Positions 6,570 through 8,883 of a DNA stretch of 8,883 nt are shown here, one piece after another (within the stretch, counting starts at the first letter, position 1; every line of letters starts with the position of its first letter). The stretch spans positions 1-8,883 of the forward strand of contig CAJJTI010000078.1 in assembly GCA_905194705.1 (NCBI GenBank), read 5' to 3'. Below the pieces are notes generated by a model. The model ran no database searches. It was not told where the DNA came from and worked only from the letters and a program-made list of their open reading frames with translations. This DNA comes from an uncultured Solobacterium sp. GTDB taxonomy: Bacteria; Bacillota_I; Bacilli_A; Erysipelotrichales; Erysipelotrichaceae. A program made the translations under genes and the position numbers.

Positions 6570-7847
6570 ATGCAGAAAAAAAATAGATTTGATAGCTTTA
6601 GTAGTATTGGTTACGACTTATTGATTTTATTTGGTGGTATATCCTTTCTTTTAGAAAGATATGCTGGCTGGATATTACTTTATGTTGTCGCGATTATCAC
6701 TTCTTTTTATAACGGCATAAGACACATGATTATATTAATCAATCAAGATAAAGCCCAGGAAATTACTGATATTCCTGCTATCTTATTTTCATTTATTTTT
6801 GCAACAATACTATTAATTTATCCAAAATTATTCTATCGTTTTGCGATTATATTTGTCGGTTGGTGGTTACTTGCTGAAGCCCTTATTCAATTGCTTCGTT
6901 TCTATGTAAAAAAACGCGATCAAGTAAGTGGTGCTGCCGGTTTATTTGCGTCTGGCTTTATTTCTTTAATTTTATCTATTTTATTTATCTTTTCTAAATC
7001 AATATCTAAAGGTCAATTATTTTCATTAATTGCTGGTATTTATTTAATTGTTTATGGTCTTTTAGGATTTACATTTCACATGTTTCAAAATTCAAAGAAT
7101 AAGAAGAAATATCACTGGTCTTATTCTCCACCAGTTTTAATGAATGCATTTATTCCTAGTAATGTTTATATTTCTATTAAACATCTAAAGAAAGCATCAA
7201 AGCTTGATATTCCAAAAGAACAAATACATACACCACTTCATGTTTATGTTTACTTAAATGAAACTGGTCCTGAAGCTTTTGGTCATATTGATATTGGTTA
7301 TAAAGGGACTATTTATTCCTATGGATGCCATGATCCAAGTACTAGAAAATTAGTTGGCACAATGGGTGATGGTGTCTTAATCAAAAGTGATGAAAAATTA
7401 TTTATTGATAACGCTACCCATGGCGAAAATAAAGTTATTCTAAGCTATGGAATTCTTTTAAACGAGAGCGAAGAAGTACTTCTTGAAAAAAACATTCAAA
7501 ACATGATGGAAAGAACCACTCCTTGGCTTTGCCCTTATGCAGAAGCTGAGAAAGAAGGAAAAGATGTATCAAACATTCATGATTATGCTTCTAGAGTATA
7601 TATACATACACATGCTGAAATGTATAAGTTTACGAAAGGGAAATTTAAAACATACTTTATTGCGGGAACAAATTGTGTAAACCTGGCAAATGACTTAATT
7701 CGTTCAAAAGACTTGAATCTAATTGATTTAAATGGTTTAGTTACTCCCGGAGCTTATCTTGCTTTCTTAAATACAGAATATTTAAAAAAGGATTCTATTG
7801 TAAAAACTAGAACCCTTTATGAATCAGAAACTTTAAAGAATATTTAG
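6570..7847 (+). CDS. DUF308/HdeD-like membrane protein with a C-terminal permuted papain-like (NlpC/P60-, LRAT- or YiiX-like) domain
   Basis: This 425-residue protein has two parts. Residues 1-172 contain about six hydrophobic helices (roughly 12-29, 32-50, 68-86, 88-108, 121-142, 148-171), resembling the HdeD/DUF308 fold. Residues about 190-425 are soluble. This part has a His motif (AFGHIDIG, H239), then IYSYGCHDPSTRK and GDGVLIKSDE, and a later Cys motif (GTNCVNLANDLI, C369). His before Cys is the order found in circularly permuted NlpC/P60 relatives such as LRAT and YiiX, which act as peptidases, amidases or acyltransferases. Positive charges flank the N-terminus, loops 2 and 4 (RFYVKKR) and the end of helix 6 (KNKKK), so the Cys-His domain should face the cytosol. 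The ATG at 6570 has only a weak ribosome-binding site (GAGTTGG). The gene is divergent from tex, and its stop overlaps that of the SIS gene. The family call comes from motifs alone. Confidence 0.8.
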   Translation: MQKKNRFDSFSSIGYDLLILFGGISFLLERYAGWILLYVVAIITSFYNGIRHMIILINQDKAQEITDIPAILFSFIFATILLIYPKLFYRFAIIFVGWWLLAEALIQLLRFYVKKRDQVSGAAGLFASGFISLILSILFIFSKSISKGQLFSLIAGIYLIVYGLLGFTFHMFQNSKNKKKYHWSYSPPVLMNAFIPSNVYISIKHLKKASKLDIPKEQIHTPLHVYVYLNETGPEAFGHIDIGYKGTIYSYGCHDPSTRKLVGTMGDGVLIKSDEKLFIDNATHGENKVILSYGILLNESEEVLLEKNIQNMMERTTPWLCPYAEAEKEGKDVSNIHDYASRVYIHTHAEMYKFTKGKFKTYFIAGTNCVNLANDLIRSKDLNLIDLNGLVTPGAYLAFLNTEYLKKDSIVKTRTLYESETLKNI

Positions 7848-7880
7848 TTTGCTTTATGCGTATTAAAATATTCTTTTTCT
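7835..7880. terminator. Terminator hairpin spanning two overlapping convergent gene ends
   Basis: AAAGAATATTT (7835-7845) and AAATATTCTTT (7866-7876) form a perfect 11-bp stem around a 20-base loop. On the plus strand the stem runs into TTCTTT, a U-rich tail. On the minus strand the closing arm continues into AAAGTTT, which is weaker. The left arm encodes the last residues of the membrane protein and part of its stop; the right arm encodes Lys-Glu-Tyr-Phe near the C-terminus of the SIS protein. The low GC content makes the stem weak. Confidence 0.5.
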
Positions 7881-8883
7881 TTATGTCTTGATCTGTCAGT
7901 CAAATCAATACCAACATCTACAGCTAAACGATAAGCTAGTATTTCTACTGTTGGTGCAAATTCGATTGCTCTAAAATCTTCAGACTTTGTTTTAAACGCT
8001 AAATCAGTATCATCTAATGTATTGTACCCAAAGATAAAACCATTATGCATTTCATTCTTTGCCCATTTGATTAGTGGAATATATTTGTCATCATCTCTTT
8101 CACCATCACATAATGCAATTACACAATTGTCGCTGGAATAGCCCATTGTAGGTCCATGCATTCCATCATCCATTTCATAGCCAATTGCTAACTTATGTTT
8201 AGAGATTTCTAATATTTTCAAAGCTCCTTCTAATGCTACACCATACAAACTTCTATTACCATAAATGGTAAACGATTTACTATATAGTAACTGTTCTTTA
8301 TTATGATCAAACCACGCTAATGTCTTGTCACAAATATTCTTATGATTAGTAGAAATTAAACTTGCCTGATGAATATATTTTGCATATTCTTCTTCACTAA
8401 CACTTTTAATATGTTTTGCAATTTCTAAGCCCATTAACATTAATGTTAAAATGCTTGCACAATAGCCAATTGTACGCATACCATATTCTTCTTTTCCACA
8501 TCCCATATCGATATGTAAATCAGCAACTTTCGCTAATGGTGTTTCATCACTTTCGGTAATGCTTATTGTTTTATAACCTAATTCTTTCATCTTTCTAACT
8601 GCTTCATTTGTCAAGCTGGAAGTACCCGATTGAGAGGTAAATACATACAAAGCATTTGGATTATACACATAAGTGTTATATAAGAATTCGTTAGGTAAAA
8701 TACATATTGTCTGTAATTTTGTTACTTTTTCAATAAAACCTCTAGCTGTTACAGCAGAAGTATTAGAAGTACCTGAACCAATTAAAACAATTTGGTTGAT
8801 TGTCTTAAGTTCATCATTCCATTTATCGATTAGTGGTTTAAAAGTAGCACCTCTTTTCTCGATAATAGAATCCGTAATAAGTG
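7844..8883 (-). CDS. SIS-domain sugar-phosphate isomerase/deglycase (GlmS C-terminal/FrlB/AgaS-like), 5' end outside window
   Basis: The frame is open from the right edge (first full codon 8881-8879) to a TAA at 7846-7844, giving 345 visible residues. A GTG at 8668 is in frame but is not the start, because clear SIS sequence lies upstream of it. SIS domain 1 has VLIGSGTSN (coded near 8788-8762) and the phosphate-binding FTSQSGTSS (visible residues about 81-89). SIS domain 2 has YGNRSLYGVALEGALK (about 207-222), followed by MDDGMHGP (about 237-244). This matches the two-SIS layout of GlmS isomerase domains and of FrlB/AgaS-type enzymes, which interconvert amino-sugar or fructosamine phosphates. 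There is no glutaminase domain in the visible part, and only perhaps 10-20 residues should be missing if it is FrlB-like. The substrate is unknown and no sugar transporter is in view. Its stop overlaps that of the convergent gene by four bases. Confidence 0.9.
   Translation of the reverse strand, partial: LITDSIIEKRGATFKPLIDKWNDELKTINQIVLIGSGTSNTSAVTARGFIEKVTKLQTICILPNEFLYNTYVYNPNALYVFTSQSGTSSLTNEAVRKMKELGYKTISITESDETPLAKVADLHIDMGCGKEEYGMRTIGYCASILTLMLMGLEIAKHIKSVSEEEYAKYIHQASLISTNHKNICDKTLAWFDHNKEQLLYSKSFTIYGNRSLYGVALEGALKILEISKHKLAIGYEMDDGMHGPTMGYSSDNCVIALCDGERDDDKYIPLIKWAKNEMHNGFIFGYNTLDDTDLAFKTKSEDFRAIEFAPTVEILAYRLAVDVGIDLTDRSRHKEKEYFNTHKAN

Noticed and set aside
8666..8668. GTG as the start of the SIS protein
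   Set aside because: The frame continues upstream to the window edge and encodes the first SIS motif (GSGTSN), so the gene is cut by the window and the real start lies outside.
1..8883. CRISPR array, IS element, tRNA/rRNA or riboswitch
   Set aside because: I found no regularly spaced repeats, no transposase with terminal inverted repeats, no cloverleaf sequence, and no leader longer than about 45 bases.

Overview
This is an 8.9 kb stretch of AT-rich chromosomal sequence. The strong AGGAGG-type ribosome-binding sites, the A/T-heavy codon choice and the gene set (Tex, DUF853 ATPase, NorM-type MATE, COG1237 metallo-hydrolase, DUF308-like membrane protein) point to a low-GC Bacillota. The style is that of a gut anaerobe, possibly an Erysipelotrichales-like lineage, but that placement is inferred from feel rather than from a marker gene.

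Layout from left to right. Positions 1-102 (+) hold the last 33 codons of a gene that looks like an Rpn/PD-(D/E)XK transposase-nuclease tail. A 179-base non-coding stretch follows, with a doubtful 25-codon ORF and a bidirectional terminator. Then come a MATE efflux pump (282-1640, -) and a HerA-like DUF853 ATPase (1733-3229, -), separated by a terminator. A compact divergent promoter region (3230-3329) carries a 12-bp inverted repeat and leads rightward into a COG1237 metallo-beta-lactamase-fold hydrolase (3330-4139, +). That gene converges on the RNA-binding factor Tex (4174-6435, -). A second divergent region (6436-6569) leads into a 425-residue membrane protein with a C-terminal papain-like domain (6570-7847, +). 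That gene converges, with overlapping stop codons, on a sugar-phosphate SIS-domain enzyme that runs off the right edge (7844-8883, -).

Apart from the two left-hand minus-strand genes, strand alternates gene by gene. Each gene appears to have its own promoter and most have a hairpin terminator, so this is a run of single-gene units rather than an operon. I see no shared pathway, defence island, CRISPR array, IS element, tRNA or rRNA.

The least ordinary items are the DUF308-like membrane protein with its predicted cytosolic Cys-His domain, the inverted repeat in the DUF853/hydrolase divergent promoter, the terminator hairpin that also encodes the C-termini of two overlapping convergent genes, and a three-codon ORF overlapping the Tex start.
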